Assembly (NCBI GenBank): GCA_022845955.1
Contig: AP025576.1
Coordinates: forward strand, 5,518,001 to 5,582,000
Direction: 5' to 3'
DNA: 64,000 nt
Source: Lachnospiraceae bacterium
GTDB taxonomy: Bacteria > Bacillota > Clostridia > Lachnospirales > Lachnospiraceae
Shown: one piece after another, positions 58,195 through 64,000 of the stretch
How the letters are laid out: each line of letters begins with the position of its first letter
Position numbering within the stretch: position 1 is the first letter of the stretch
Program-made: the position numbers and the translations under genes
Notes under the pieces: model-generated
Databases searched by the model: none
The model's input: only the letters and a program-made list of their open reading frames with translations
Told to the model about the DNA's origin: nothing

Positions 58195-58238
58195 ATAAAA
58201 AAGACCTCTCACTCTATTTGCCGTTGAGTGAGAGGTCT
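58195..58238 (-). terminator. Terminator of sigma-like gene
   Basis: AGACCTCTCACTC (58202-58214) and GAGTGAGAGGTCT (58226-58238) form a perfect 13-bp stem. On the minus strand six T follow. Confidence 0.85.
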
Positions 58239-58249
58239 AACAACCTTAT

Positions 58250-58699
58250 TTACTCAAAAAAGTTTTTCAGCTTTTTGAGTATCCGGTTTTTCCGCTTGTG
58301 GACGGCCTGCTGAGAAACGCCCAGGGCCTTTGCCACGTCGCTTTCTGTTTTCTCGTCAAAGAACAGGGCACAAATGAAATCCCGTTCTTCTTTGGTAAGC
58401 TGCATAAGCGCGGTATGTAGCTTGTCCACCGCAAGTTTTCGGATTACTACATCCTCCACGCTCTCCGCAGCAGCGGCAAACTGGCGGGCATTTTCTTCCA
58501 TGAGCCTGTCCAGGGAATCTTCCCGGCTGGGGAGAACCTGTTTGATTTCACCGTTGCTGCCGTAAACCGGGCGTTCGCTTTTCAGATCCGCCTCAAAGTA
58601 GCGCATTTTCCGGTCGCCACGCATATAAGCGGTATATACTTCGTCCGTGACCTCGACAAATTGGCCGCGAACCCATATTCTTTTTTTGCCAGCGTCCAC
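58250..58699 (-). CDS. Sigma-70-like regulator of mobile element
   Basis: This 149-residue protein has a C-terminal sigma region 4 helix-turn-helix (LMQLTKEERDFICALFFDEKTESDVAKALGVSQQAVHKRKNRILKKLKNFF). The N-terminal part (RGQFVEVTDEVYTAYMRGDRKMRYFEADLKSE) is found in element-borne sigma-like proteins rather than full sigma factors. The start is GTG 58699, 8 bases after GGAGGT; the frame is open back to 59014 but that part runs through two terminators. It likely controls element genes. Confidence 0.82.
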   Translation of the reverse strand: MDAGKKRIWVRGQFVEVTDEVYTAYMRGDRKMRYFEADLKSERPVYGSNGEIKQVLPSREDSLDRLMEENARQFAAAAESVEDVVIRKLAVDKLHTALMQLTKEERDFICALFFDEKTESDVAKALGVSQQAVHKRKNRILKKLKNFFE

Positions 58700-58811
58700 G
58701 CTGTGTACCTCCGTTTCGTCTGAATTTCGGGAAGAAATCCAGACGGACGGCGGCCCCCTGCAATGGGGCTGGCTTGTCCTAACGGGAAATAACAGAAATC
58801 TGCATTTCCCG

Positions 58812-58850
58812 ACATAGAAAAAGCGCGCACACCTTATGGCGCACGCGCTT
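58812..58850 (-). terminator. Second leader terminator-like hairpin
   Basis: On the minus strand AAGCGCG (58850-58844) pairs with CGCGCTT (58827-58821) and runs into TTTCT, giving five T in a row. It lies between the leader start and GTG 58699. Confidence 0.6.
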
Positions 58851-58906
58851 GGCTGTTGTCTTTTGCCGGATGATGGGTAAGGCCCAGGGAAAAAGAAAAA
58901 GCCTGT

Positions 58907-58970
58907 CGAACAAAAAAATACCGCAATCCCCTTGAGGAGTGCGGTATGTACGGAAAATGTTTTTTGTTCG
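58907..58970 (-). terminator. First leader terminator with nested outer stem
   Basis: On the minus strand TACCGCA...TGCGGTA (58946-58940 with 58925-58919) is followed by seven T. An outer pair CGAACAAAAAA/TTTTTTGTTCG (58970-58960 with 58917-58907) can enclose it and use up the T run, which would give a terminator or anti-terminator choice. Confidence 0.65.
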
Positions 58971-59230
58971 TCAGTTGGCGGACAACCGCCAGGTTCCTTT
59001 CTTTTTGGCTCCATGCTATCCCCTTATGGGGACAAGCTGACAGAGATCACCACCTTTCCCCAAACTAAAATGTTAATAGGGGTAGTATAATAGGTGAAAT
59101 GCAAATAAAATGAGCAAAAAGCGCAAACGAAACACAATTCGGTCGCAAGTTCAGACAATATGCGGCGGGAAAATCTCATAAAAAATCGGCATTTGCAAGG
59201 TTTTGGCGAGTTGGAGTGAAAGCAGACAGG

Positions 59231-59268
59231 AAAAGGCAGCAGCCTAAACTGTTAGACTGCTGCCTTAT
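59231..59268 (-). terminator. Terminator of metal-regulator/ABC operon
   Basis: GGCAGCAG (59235-59242) and CTGCTGCC (59257-59264) pair; on the minus strand four T follow. It lies just past the stop of the winged-helix gene. Confidence 0.75.
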
Positions 59269-59269
59269 A

Positions 59270-59683
59270 CTAAGAATGAACCTCGAAGCGATACCCTATA
59301 TCCCGGATACAGGAAATCACAAACGGCGGTTTGGGATATATGGCATATAGTTTCTGCCGCATACTGCGGACATGGCTGCCCACCGCGATATGTTCGTTGC
59401 CAAAGGGTTCTTCCTTCCAGACTTTTTCATACATCTGCCCATAAGTAAGTATCCGCCCTTTATTGGTCACTAACAGGCAGAGCAGGGCAAACTCCTTGGT
59501 ATTCAGCTCAATTTCCTGCTGGCCGTGATAGATTTTTCGGCGGTCTGGGTAGATTTGCAGGCCGGGAAGTGACAGGATCGGCTCCGGGCCGATTTCCCAT
59601 GTTTTCAATTCTGGATGAAGCTGTAAAAAGGCAAGAAAATCTTCAAATGTCCTTTCGTCCTTATCCTCCAGTTCCATAATCAC
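59270..59683 (-). CDS. Winged-helix (OmpR C-terminal type) protein without receiver domain
   Basis: This 137-residue protein has a full OmpR/PhoB-type effector domain at about 40-135: LQIYPDRRKIYHGQQEIELNTKEFALLCLLVTNKGRILTYGQMYEKVW, then AVGSHVRSMRQKLY and FVISCIRDIGYRFE. The usual receiver domain is replaced by about 35 residues (LEDKDERTFEDFLAFLQLHPEL). Without a phospho-acceptor it may act as a constitutive or protein-controlled regulator. Its start overlaps the DtxR-type gene stop by 4 bases. Confidence 0.85.
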   Translation of the reverse strand: MIMELEDKDERTFEDFLAFLQLHPELKTWEIGPEPILSLPGLQIYPDRRKIYHGQQEIELNTKEFALLCLLVTNKGRILTYGQMYEKVWKEEPFGNEHIAVGSHVRSMRQKLYAIYPKPPFVISCIRDIGYRFEVHS

Positions 59684-60075
59684 GACTCGTCCGATGGTAT
59701 CACCTCCCGGCTGCCTGAGAAGGCCGCTTCTTTTAACTTTTGAAAGCTCGTTTCACTGATGACGTGTTCCAGCCTGCAAGCGTCCCGTTCCGCCGTTTCC
59801 GGATCTACGCCGGCCTCGATCAGCCGGTCGGTAAAGAAGCGGTGCTTTTCGTAGATCTGCTCCGCCACTTCCCGCCCCACATCGGTCAGATGGAGAAAGT
59901 GATCTTCGTCCATCGTGAGAAAGCCGCCGTCCCGCAAGGTGGCCACTGCATGGCACACGCTGGGCTTTGACACCTCCATGTGCCGGGCTACATCTACGGA
60001 GCGCACCATTCCCATCTTCTTATGGAGAACAAGGATGGCCTCCAGGTAATCTTCTCCCGACGCATGGAGTTTCAT
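59680..60075 (-). CDS. DtxR/MntR-family metal-dependent regulator
   Basis: This 131-residue metal sensor has the N-terminal winged helix (SGEDYLEAILVLHKKMGMVRSVDVARHMEVSKPSVCHAVATLRDGGFL) with ligands Asp9 and Glu12. The dimer domain has RDACRLEHVIS, giving Cys100, Glu103 and His104. A Cys in that place resembles the iron-type DtxR site rather than Bacillus MntR, which has Glu. It is the short form without an SH3-like domain. It lies just downstream of the ABC transporter genes it probably controls. Confidence 0.9.
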   Translation of the reverse strand: MKLHASGEDYLEAILVLHKKMGMVRSVDVARHMEVSKPSVCHAVATLRDGGFLTMDEDHFLHLTDVGREVAEQIYEKHRFFTDRLIEAGVDPETAERDACRLEHVISETSFQKLKEAAFSGSREVIPSDES

Positions 60076-60088
60076 TATATTGCCTCCC

Positions 60089-61714
60089 TTATTCCGCAGG
60101 TTCCAGAGAAAGAATGTCGAAGAAGTAGGGCGTTCCGGTAAAGGTATAGCCGGAGATCTTATCCGTGTTATAGACGATCATATCCTTCTGGTAGGTCAGC
60201 GGAATGTCCAGCACTGTCCCAATATCGAAGTTGAACAGATAAGTATAAGTATCCCGAACCTCCTGCTCATCCACCATATTTGTCAAGTCCTTGATGGTGG
60301 CGAGAAATTCGTCGGAACCCTCAATGCCGGGCAGGGAGGGTGTCTGAGGTACCATGCTGTCCATGGGGGTAAACCAGCAGTGGGGGGAAGCAAAAGCAAA
60401 CTGACTGTGCCACAAGGTCAAATCAAATTTGCCCTCCAGGTAATCCGCATACCACTGCATCTGCTCGGTACCGTAGATGGTCACATCAATCCCCACCTCC
60501 GCAAGCTGGCTCTTGATAACCTCGGCGGTAGGCATACTGGTTGCACTATAATCAGATTCCAAAGTCAGCAGCAGATTCAGCGGCTCGCCATCCTTCTCAC
60601 GGATTCCGGTGCTCTCATTCATGACCCAACCGGCCTCATCCAGAAGCTGATTCGCCATGTCGGGGTTATAGTCGTAGGTGGTTTCCAGCTCTACATCAGC
60701 ATAGGGCGTATCACGAGTAACAATCATATCTGCCGCAGGCTCATAACCATTAGAAGTAGCCTGGGACAATTCCTCTTTATCGATGGCGTAAGCCACAGCC
60801 TGCCGTACTCGGAGATCAGACATATAGGGACGGGTGGCATTGGTAGTGATAATCTGCACACGAGTGTCCTTATCCGCCATCTGGCCCGCAATACCGTCCA
60901 TAGCAAGGGCCTGGTCGTATTCCTCATAACTCAGCAGACTGGCACCATAGATCATGTCAATCTCGCCAGTTTGGAGCGCCTGTAGGCGGGAAGTGGAGTC
61001 AGGAATGTACTTGACGATGATCTCGTCCCAATAGGGCTTTTCACCCCAGTAGTCCTCGTTGCGGACAAAGCGGGTGTACTCGCCGGCCACATACTCGTCA
61101 TAGATATAGGGACCAGTACCAGCCACACCAGAAATGGTCTGGAAATCATCTGGGATAATGAACTCCGGCGCGCTCATGGGGCACACATCCGACCAGCAAA
61201 AATCTTGCAGATAGGCATAGAAGGGGTGGTCATAGTGGAGCGTGATGGTGTAGTCATCGACGATCTCCATTTCCGTAATATCGGTGATACCCTTCAGCGT
61301 ATAGAAAGATGGGTTGGACTGCTTGTGTTCCAGATTAGTCTTGACCGCCTCGGCGTTAAACGGCTCTCCATTGTGGAAGGTAATCCCCTGCCGCAGATGG
61401 AAGGTGAGCTCCGTCTGGTCATCATTATATCCCCAGCTCTCTGCCAGACCAGGGACAATTTCTCCGTTGTCAAAGTCTACCAGATTCTCATACACCAGTT
61501 TGGATGTACAGCACAGGGAGTTGTTCATGTAGAGGGTGGAGAGGTCTGTGGTTTCTGCTCCGATGGCGTAGGTCAGCACTTTCTTTTCAGAGTCTGCCAT
61601 AGTTGATACATCGCCGCCAGACCCCGCAGGCGTCTGGTTACTGTTGCAAGCAGTAAGGAGCATGGCGAAACAACAAATGGCTGCAATGAGACGAGCAAGT
61701 TTCGATTTTTTCAT
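60089..61714 (-). CDS. Peptide/nickel-type solute-binding lipoprotein
   Basis: This 541-residue family 5 solute-binding protein has lipobox MLLTAC with Cys23. Family marks are LVYENLVDFDNGEIVPGLAESWGYNDDQTELTFHLRQGITFHNGEPFNAEAVKTNLE, AGTGPYIYDEY, ENDYWGEKPYWDEI-like (RNEDYWGEKPYWDEIIV), SDLRVRQAVAYAIDKEEL and NLLLTLESDYSATSMPTAEVIKSQLAEVGIDV. Close relatives bind nickel, metallophores or peptides. With a DtxR-type regulator next door, a metal-linked ligand is plausible but unproven. Confidence 0.9.
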   Translation of the reverse strand: MKKSKLARLIAAICCFAMLLTACNSNQTPAGSGGDVSTMADSEKKVLTYAIGAETTDLSTLYMNNSLCCTSKLVYENLVDFDNGEIVPGLAESWGYNDDQTELTFHLRQGITFHNGEPFNAEAVKTNLEHKQSNPSFYTLKGITDITEMEIVDDYTITLHYDHPFYAYLQDFCWSDVCPMSAPEFIIPDDFQTISGVAGTGPYIYDEYVAGEYTRFVRNEDYWGEKPYWDEIIVKYIPDSTSRLQALQTGEIDMIYGASLLSYEEYDQALAMDGIAGQMADKDTRVQIITTNATRPYMSDLRVRQAVAYAIDKEELSQATSNGYEPAADMIVTRDTPYADVELETTYDYNPDMANQLLDEAGWVMNESTGIREKDGEPLNLLLTLESDYSATSMPTAEVIKSQLAEVGIDVTIYGTEQMQWYADYLEGKFDLTLWHSQFAFASPHCWFTPMDSMVPQTPSLPGIEGSDEFLATIKDLTNMVDEQEVRDTYTYLFNFDIGTVLDIPLTYQKDMIVYNTDKISGYTFTGTPYFFDILSLEPAE

Positions 61715-61717
61715 GGT

Positions 61718-62446
61718 TTACTTCCTTTCTTGTGAATTTATGTCAATATTAGATTGACCGATATTAACGATTTGCCCGCTTTCCAGCTCATAAATGCGCT
61801 GGGACAGGCGATAGGCGAATTTCATATCGTGAGTAATAAGGAAATAGCTGCATCGGTATTCCCGATGGTATGCCTCCAAGACCTCACGAATCGCCTTTTG
61901 CGAAATCAGATCAAGCCCGCTGGTTAACTCATCCAAAATGAGATAGTCGGGCCGCACAGCCAACGCCCGCAGCAATGCAACGCGCCGCTGCTCACCCCCG
62001 GATAGGTTTTTGGTTGGCGTATCCAATAGTTTTCTGTTGGTGGCCGTCAAATCCATCAGTTCTAAGATTCGCTGTTTACGCTCCTGAGAAGATAACTTTG
62101 TCAGATTGCGTAATGCTTCCTCCAGATTATGTTCTACCGAGCGCCGGCGGTTGAGGCTGCCAGTGGCATCCTGGAAAACCGCCTGTATCTTTGTGCGATG
62201 GCTGCGCCATTGTCCATAACTCCATTTGGCAATGTTCTCGCCATCCAGCAAAATCTCTCCACTGGTGGGGCGCTCCAAACCGATTAAAAGGCGGGCTATT
62301 GTACTTTTCCCACTGCCGCTTTCCCCGGTGAAACTGATATTTTCCCCTTTGTTCCATGTAAATGAAATGTCCTTTAACGCATGAAAAGGCTTGCCGGAGG
62401 CATCCAAAAAATCTTTGCTTACATTTCGGATTTGGATTTCCGCCAT
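61718..62446 (-). CDS. ABC transporter ATP-binding protein (OppF/NikE type)
   Basis: This 242-residue ATPase has Walker A GESGSGKST (about 36-44), Q-loop AVFQDATGSLN, signature LSGGEQRRVALLRALAV and Walker B YLILDELTSGLD, then YFLITHDMKFAYRLS. The Q-loop DATGSLN is close to the DPxxSLN of the OppF/NikE group. It overlaps the preceding ATPase gene by 28 bases, with GGAGGTGG as ribosome site. Confidence 0.9.
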   Translation of the reverse strand: MAEIQIRNVSKDFLDASGKPFHALKDISFTWNKGENISFTGESGSGKSTIARLLIGLERPTSGEILLDGENIAKWSYGQWRSHRTKIQAVFQDATGSLNRRRSVEHNLEEALRNLTKLSSQERKQRILELMDLTATNRKLLDTPTKNLSGGEQRRVALLRALAVRPDYLILDELTSGLDLISQKAIREVLEAYHREYRCSYFLITHDMKFAYRLSQRIYELESGQIVNIGQSNIDINSQERK

Positions 62447-63222
62447 ATCCAGCCACCTCCTTCCTCAGCCATAGCCAGACGCACGAACTCTTTTGTCCAC
62501 TCCTTATGCGGAGCAGCAAACAAATCTGCCGTTGCACCACACTCCACAATGGTTCCGCTCTTCATCACAAGCAGATTATCGCAGAGAGTGCGAATGGCCG
62601 CATCATCATGGGACACAAACAGAATTGCTGCCTGCTGTTTCATCCGCATCAACTCTTGAATCAGATACGCCTTGTTTTCCTCGTCCAAAGCGGAAGTCGG
62701 CTCATCTGCAAAAATGTACTGTGGGGAGAGGCCAATTAAAATCGCCATTGTTGCCCGCTGAAGCATCCCTCCGGACAACTGGCTGGGGTAGGAATGATAA
62801 ACCCGATCCGTATCCAGAAGATTGACCTTTTGCAGCGCCTCCATGCTAAGCTTGCGGGCAGCATTTTTGTCTAATCGAAGCCGTTTCCGAAATGTCTCTG
62901 ACATCTGTGTCCCAACTGGCACATGGAGATTGAAAGCAGTCATAGGGTTTTGCGGAATAAATCCCAAAGTTGTCCCGCAGAGATCCCTCCGCACTTTTTC
63001 CGGCTTTTTTAGCAGGTTCTCTCCATCCAGCAATATTTGTCCAGAGTTAATGGATACATCCCCATCCGATACCCCCATCAGCGCCTTTAAGAGGGTGGTT
63101 TTGCCGGAGCCGCTGGCACCGGTCAATCCAGTACAGACACCGGGGGTCAAAGTAAACTCCACATGATCCAGCAGAACGACTCCTTTTGATGTTTGAACAG
63201 ACAGGTTTTTGACCTCTATCAT
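62419..63222 (-). CDS. ABC transporter ATP-binding protein (OppD/NikD type)
   Basis: This 267-residue ATPase has Walker A GASGSGKTT (about 36-44), Q-loop FIPQNPMTAFNLHVPVGTQMSE, signature LSGGMLQRATMAILIGL and Walker B YIFADEPTSALDEE, then LFVSHDDAAIRTLC. The NPMTAFN segment is typical of OppD/NikD. It is coupled to the permease gene by a 4-base overlap. Confidence 0.9.
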   Translation of the reverse strand: MIEVKNLSVQTSKGVVLLDHVEFTLTPGVCTGLTGASGSGKTTLLKALMGVSDGDVSINSGQILLDGENLLKKPEKVRRDLCGTTLGFIPQNPMTAFNLHVPVGTQMSETFRKRLRLDKNAARKLSMEALQKVNLLDTDRVYHSYPSQLSGGMLQRATMAILIGLSPQYIFADEPTSALDEENKAYLIQELMRMKQQAAILFVSHDDAAIRTLCDNLLVMKSGTIVECGATADLFAAPHKEWTKEFVRLAMAEEGGGWIWRKSKSEM

Positions 63223-64000
63223 GCCGCGTCACCTCCCTCCAACTGTTTTGCCAACAAATTAAAGGCCAAGGTACACAGGAAAATAAATAGTATCGGCAGG
63301 AAAAGCAACGATGGATGGGTCATCAGCATACTGCGCCCCTCGGAGAGCATCGAACCCCAGTCAATCACATCATCGCCCAAGGTTAGCCCGATAAAGGAAA
63401 ACGCCGAGATATTCATAATCATTTCCGCGCAGGATAGGCAGAGGAAATGTACCAAGGGTCGGATAATGTTCGGCAAGATATGGACAAATAACACCCTGCT
63501 GCGGGAGGCCCCGGAGGACACCGCGCACAATACATAAGCCTTATCCAGTTCAATCTCTGTCTGTGTTTTGACCAGTTTAATCATCCTCAAAATCAGGGAA
63601 ACGGTCAGCGCCACCAGCATCGTAGGGATGCTGTTTCCCCATATTCCGACAAAAATGATAAGGTAAGCTAAAGGCGGGATCGCTGTCACAGCGTCCAGCA
63701 GGCTGCTAAATACCAAACTTCTGGCAGCATTTGCTCTGCCCAGCCATAATCCGATCAGCGTACCAAGAACAAGCACAATGCCTCCACCCAGCAGTACAAT
63801 ACCGAGGGTCACATATCCGCCATACAAAAGCCGGGATAATTCACAGCGCCCGAACTGGTCAGTTCCCAGAGGGAACTCTGCACTGAATGGCGCATACTTG
63901 TTGGCAATATCCATCGCCTCCGGGTTATGAGGCGCGATAAGAAATCCAAGGAAACAAAAAACAATGATGAGGACCGGGATGATCCATTTCAAATGTTTCA
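63219..64000 (-). CDS. ABC transporter permease (OppC/NikC type), start at window edge
   Basis: This membrane permease of at least 257 residues has an N-terminal helix (WIIPVLIIVFCFLGFLIAP), the OppC/NikC marker HPLGTDQFGR-like (FPLGTDQFGRCELSRLLYG), and helices around 60-85, 95-120, 125-140 and 225-245. The EAA-type loop has AVSSGASRSRVLFVHILPNI. The frame continues to the last bases as (A)TG AAA CAT TTG AAA TGG, so the true ATG is probably one base beyond 64000. A partner permease is expected further right. Confidence 0.87.
   Translation of the reverse strand, partial: KHLKWIIPVLIIVFCFLGFLIAPHNPEAMDIANKYAPFSAEFPLGTDQFGRCELSRLLYGGYVTLGIVLLGGGIVLVLGTLIGLWLGRANAARSLVFSSLLDAVTAIPPLAYLIIFVGIWGNSIPTMLVALTVSLILRMIKLVKTQTEIELDKAYVLCAVSSGASRSRVLFVHILPNIIRPLVHFLCLSCAEMIMNISAFSFIGLTLGDDVIDWGSMLSEGRSMLMTHPSLLFLPILFIFLCTLAFNLLAKQLEGGDAA

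Larger units (their letters stand above)
58700..59230. other. Long leader/control region of sigma-like gene
   Basis: No gene is supported here beyond the two hairpins listed separately. The right part (59060-59200) is AT-rich and unassigned. On the minus strand an in-frame ATG at 59014 begins a short open stretch (MEPKRKEPGGCPPTDEQK) that could be a leader peptide reading into the first terminator. Confidence 0.5.
55030..64000. mobile_element. Integrative element with large serine recombinase, right end outside window
   Basis: It begins at the junction with the broken transposase at about 55030-55040, with the large serine recombinase gene reaching to the very end, as in Tn4451/Tn5397-type elements. 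Cargo and control genes follow: MazF-like toxin, sigma-like regulator, metal regulator and ABC transporter. No conjugation genes are visible up to 64000. The true size is unknown, and the transporter genes could be element cargo or, if the element is short, flanking DNA. Confidence 0.6.

Noticed and set aside
58700-59014. N-terminal extension of the sigma-like protein to 254 residues
   Set aside because: The extension runs through two terminator hairpins and has a low-complexity Phe/Cys-rich translation; GTG 58699 has a well-placed ribosome site.

Overview
The window looks like a chromosome segment of an anaerobic gut Firmicute, most likely Lachnospiraceae/Clostridia. The grounds are Shine-Dalgarno-driven genes with frequent TTG/GTG starts, a trimeric NAD-linked [FeFe] hydrogenase, a GH127 glycosidase with AraC regulators, tandem large serine recombinases, and an HK97-type siphovirus prophage. 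The genus is not determined. Everything here was read from the sequence; no database search was run.

Region 1 (1 to about 34.95 kb, perhaps 35.8 kb) is a prophage whose left end lies outside the window. It runs rightward: DUF4406-like protein, primase-helicase, VRR-NUC nuclease, DUF1492-like protein, HNH nuclease and small terminase. Then comes a 6.8-kb cargo block (5.05-11.80 kb) between the small and large terminase genes: a ParB-like protein, two tandem Mom-family DNA-modification proteins, a Zn-ribbon protein, a ParB-methyltransferase fusion with a damaged motif IV, and eight small unknown proteins. Four units in this block start from near-identical promoter-like elements with fixed geometry. 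After it come large terminase, portal, ClpP-like protease, capsid, head-tail genes, tail tube, tail chaperone with a -1 slippery site, tape measure, Dit, Tal, a GH18-type tail protein, holin, a SpoIID-amidase-LysM endolysin, and three serine-recombinase genes (the third without its nucleophile). A leftward XRE repressor-like gene and two small genes follow.

Region 2 (36.3-53.5 kb) is host chromosome. It holds a leftward operon of ECF sigma factor, membrane protein and ABC exporter; an orphan sugar-type solute-binding lipoprotein with a membrane-bound AraC regulator; an alpha/beta hydrolase; the rightward hydCBA-type electron-bifurcating hydrogenase operon; a VOC protein; a NUDIX hydrolase; a secreted protein; and a GH127 enzyme divergent from its AraC regulator (to 54.4 kb).

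Region 3 (54.5 to 64.0 kb) begins with an IS200-type element whose transposase lacks its N-terminus. A second mobile element abuts it at about 55.03 kb and continues past the right edge. This element carries a large serine recombinase, a MazF-like toxin with a Zn-ribbon tail, a sigma-like regulator behind a leader with two terminators, and a leftward cluster of peptide/nickel-type ABC transporter genes with a DtxR-type metal regulator and a receiver-less winged-helix protein.

Functionally, the prophage appears to pair a standard packaging and lysis programme with a modification cargo that could protect its DNA from host nucleases. The right-hand element appears to bring metal or peptide uptake under metal control.
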